A DNA stretch of 6,989 nt, taken from Candidatus Omnitrophota bacterium (lineage in GTDB: Bacteria > Omnitrophota > Koll11 > Aquiviventales > Aquiviventaceae). Every line of letters begins with the position of its first letter. The first letter of the stretch is position 1. Below are positions 6,753 through 6,989 of the stretch, in pieces. Location: NCBI GenBank assembly GCA_016196415.1, contig JACPXS010000123.1, positions 1-6,989 of the forward strand, written 5' to 3'. The notes under the pieces were generated by a model. It worked only from the letters and a program-made list of their open reading frames with translations, did not search any database and was not told where the DNA came from. The position numbers were made by a program, and so were the translations under genes.

Positions 6753-6989
6753 GGGCTCGGCGATCCCTCGACGCGAGCCTGCGCCCCGCCCCTCCAAACA
6801 ATCCCTGAGGACGCAACCGCATCATGACAATCATGGCGAGCCCGAAGACGAGCATCCGGTACTGCTCAAATCCCCGCAGCAGCTCCGGCAGCGATCCCAA
6901 GAGCAGCGCCCCCACGATGGCGCCCCGGACGCTGCCCATGCCGCCCAGCACCACCATCGATAAGATCATCACCGACAGGATGAAGTCGA
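6739..6989 (-). CDS. livM: Branched-chain amino-acid ABC transporter permease LivM, C-terminal part
   Basis: This is the C-terminal 80-odd residues of an inner-membrane permease; the gene continues past the right edge. The open frame reads from base 6989 ([16 protein letters not shown]). The internal GTG at 6972 is therefore not the start. [20 protein letters not shown] is the conserved permease loop of the LivH/LivM family. It is followed by a final membrane helix ([14 protein letters not shown]) and [10 protein letters not shown], the usual LivM end. A basic tail ([15 protein letters not shown]) follows. LivM would pair with LivH to form the membrane channel driven by LivG and LivF. Its stop lies inside livG, so translation of the two is probably coupled. 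The choice of LivM over LivH rests on the RPQGL ending and on its position directly before livG. Confidence 0.9.
   Translation of the reverse strand, partial: DFILSVMILSMVVLGGMGSVRGAIVGALLLGSLPELLRGFEQYRMLVFGLAMIVMMRLRPQGLFGGAGRRLASRDRRAHAAA
6753..6779 (-). promoter_or_regulatory. Hairpin presenting the livG ribosome-binding site
   Basis: In the liv transcript GGCUCG (6779-6774) can pair with CGAGCC (6759-6754), which ends one base before the livG AUG. The 14-base loop contains GAGGGA, the only Shine-Dalgarno-like stretch for this start. The structure lies inside the end of the livM coding region, so ribosomes finishing livM would melt it. This is consistent with translational coupling, but a six-base stem in GC-rich DNA can arise by chance. 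Confidence 0.3.

Noticed and set aside
6761..6772. CGATCCCTCGAC, identical to 126-137 in the inserted element, which might suggest a second element fragment in livM.
   Set aside because: A 12-base match is expected by chance in about 7 kb of GC-rich DNA searched on both strands, and no flanking similarity or inverted partner extends it.
5970..6827. A 285-codon plus-strand open frame opposite livG.
   Set aside because: livG on the minus strand has all its ATPase motifs, and the opposite frame shows none of its own.

Overview
The window is GC-rich DNA, apparently from a Gram-negative bacterium: it encodes an outer-membrane channel and an RND inner-membrane pump. Gene packing is tight, with overlapping starts and stops. 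The protein style and the repeat-rich intergenic DNA suggest an environmental lineage such as Nitrospirota, Methylomirabilota/Rokubacteria or a relative. This is a low-confidence impression, because there is no marker gene in the window.

Layout. Positions 1-5064 hold a plus-strand drug-efflux operon: the 3' part of a MarR-family regulator (1-601), a TolC-type outer-membrane factor (595-1899) and an AcrB-type RND pump (1924-5064). The regulator stop and the tolC-like start overlap in ATGGTGA, and 24 bases separate the channel from the pump. No periplasmic adaptor gene is present. Positions 5065-5241 are the convergent intergenic region and hold three inverted-repeat structures but no gene. Positions 5242-6989 hold the end of a minus-strand branched-chain amino-acid (or similar amide/amino-acid) ABC importer operon in the order livM (partial), livG, livF. 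The permease livH and the binding protein are presumably beyond the right edge.

How the genes work together. The RND pump and outer-membrane channel would expel toxic compounds across both membranes, with an adaptor supplied from elsewhere, and the MarR-like protein is the likely local regulator. LivM is one of the two importer permeases; LivG and LivF are its two ATPases.

Most notable observation. The regulator is interrupted, in frame, by a 174-base palindrome-rich segment (121-294) flanked by 6-base CGGCCG copies (115-120 and 295-300). Removing 180 bases (60 codons) restores an ordinary MarR winged-helix sequence across the helix 2/helix 3 junction. This looks like a small MITE-like or RPE-like element that inserted into a coding gene and kept it open. 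The rest of the window consists of recognisable families, and I see no evidence for a wholly new multi-gene system.
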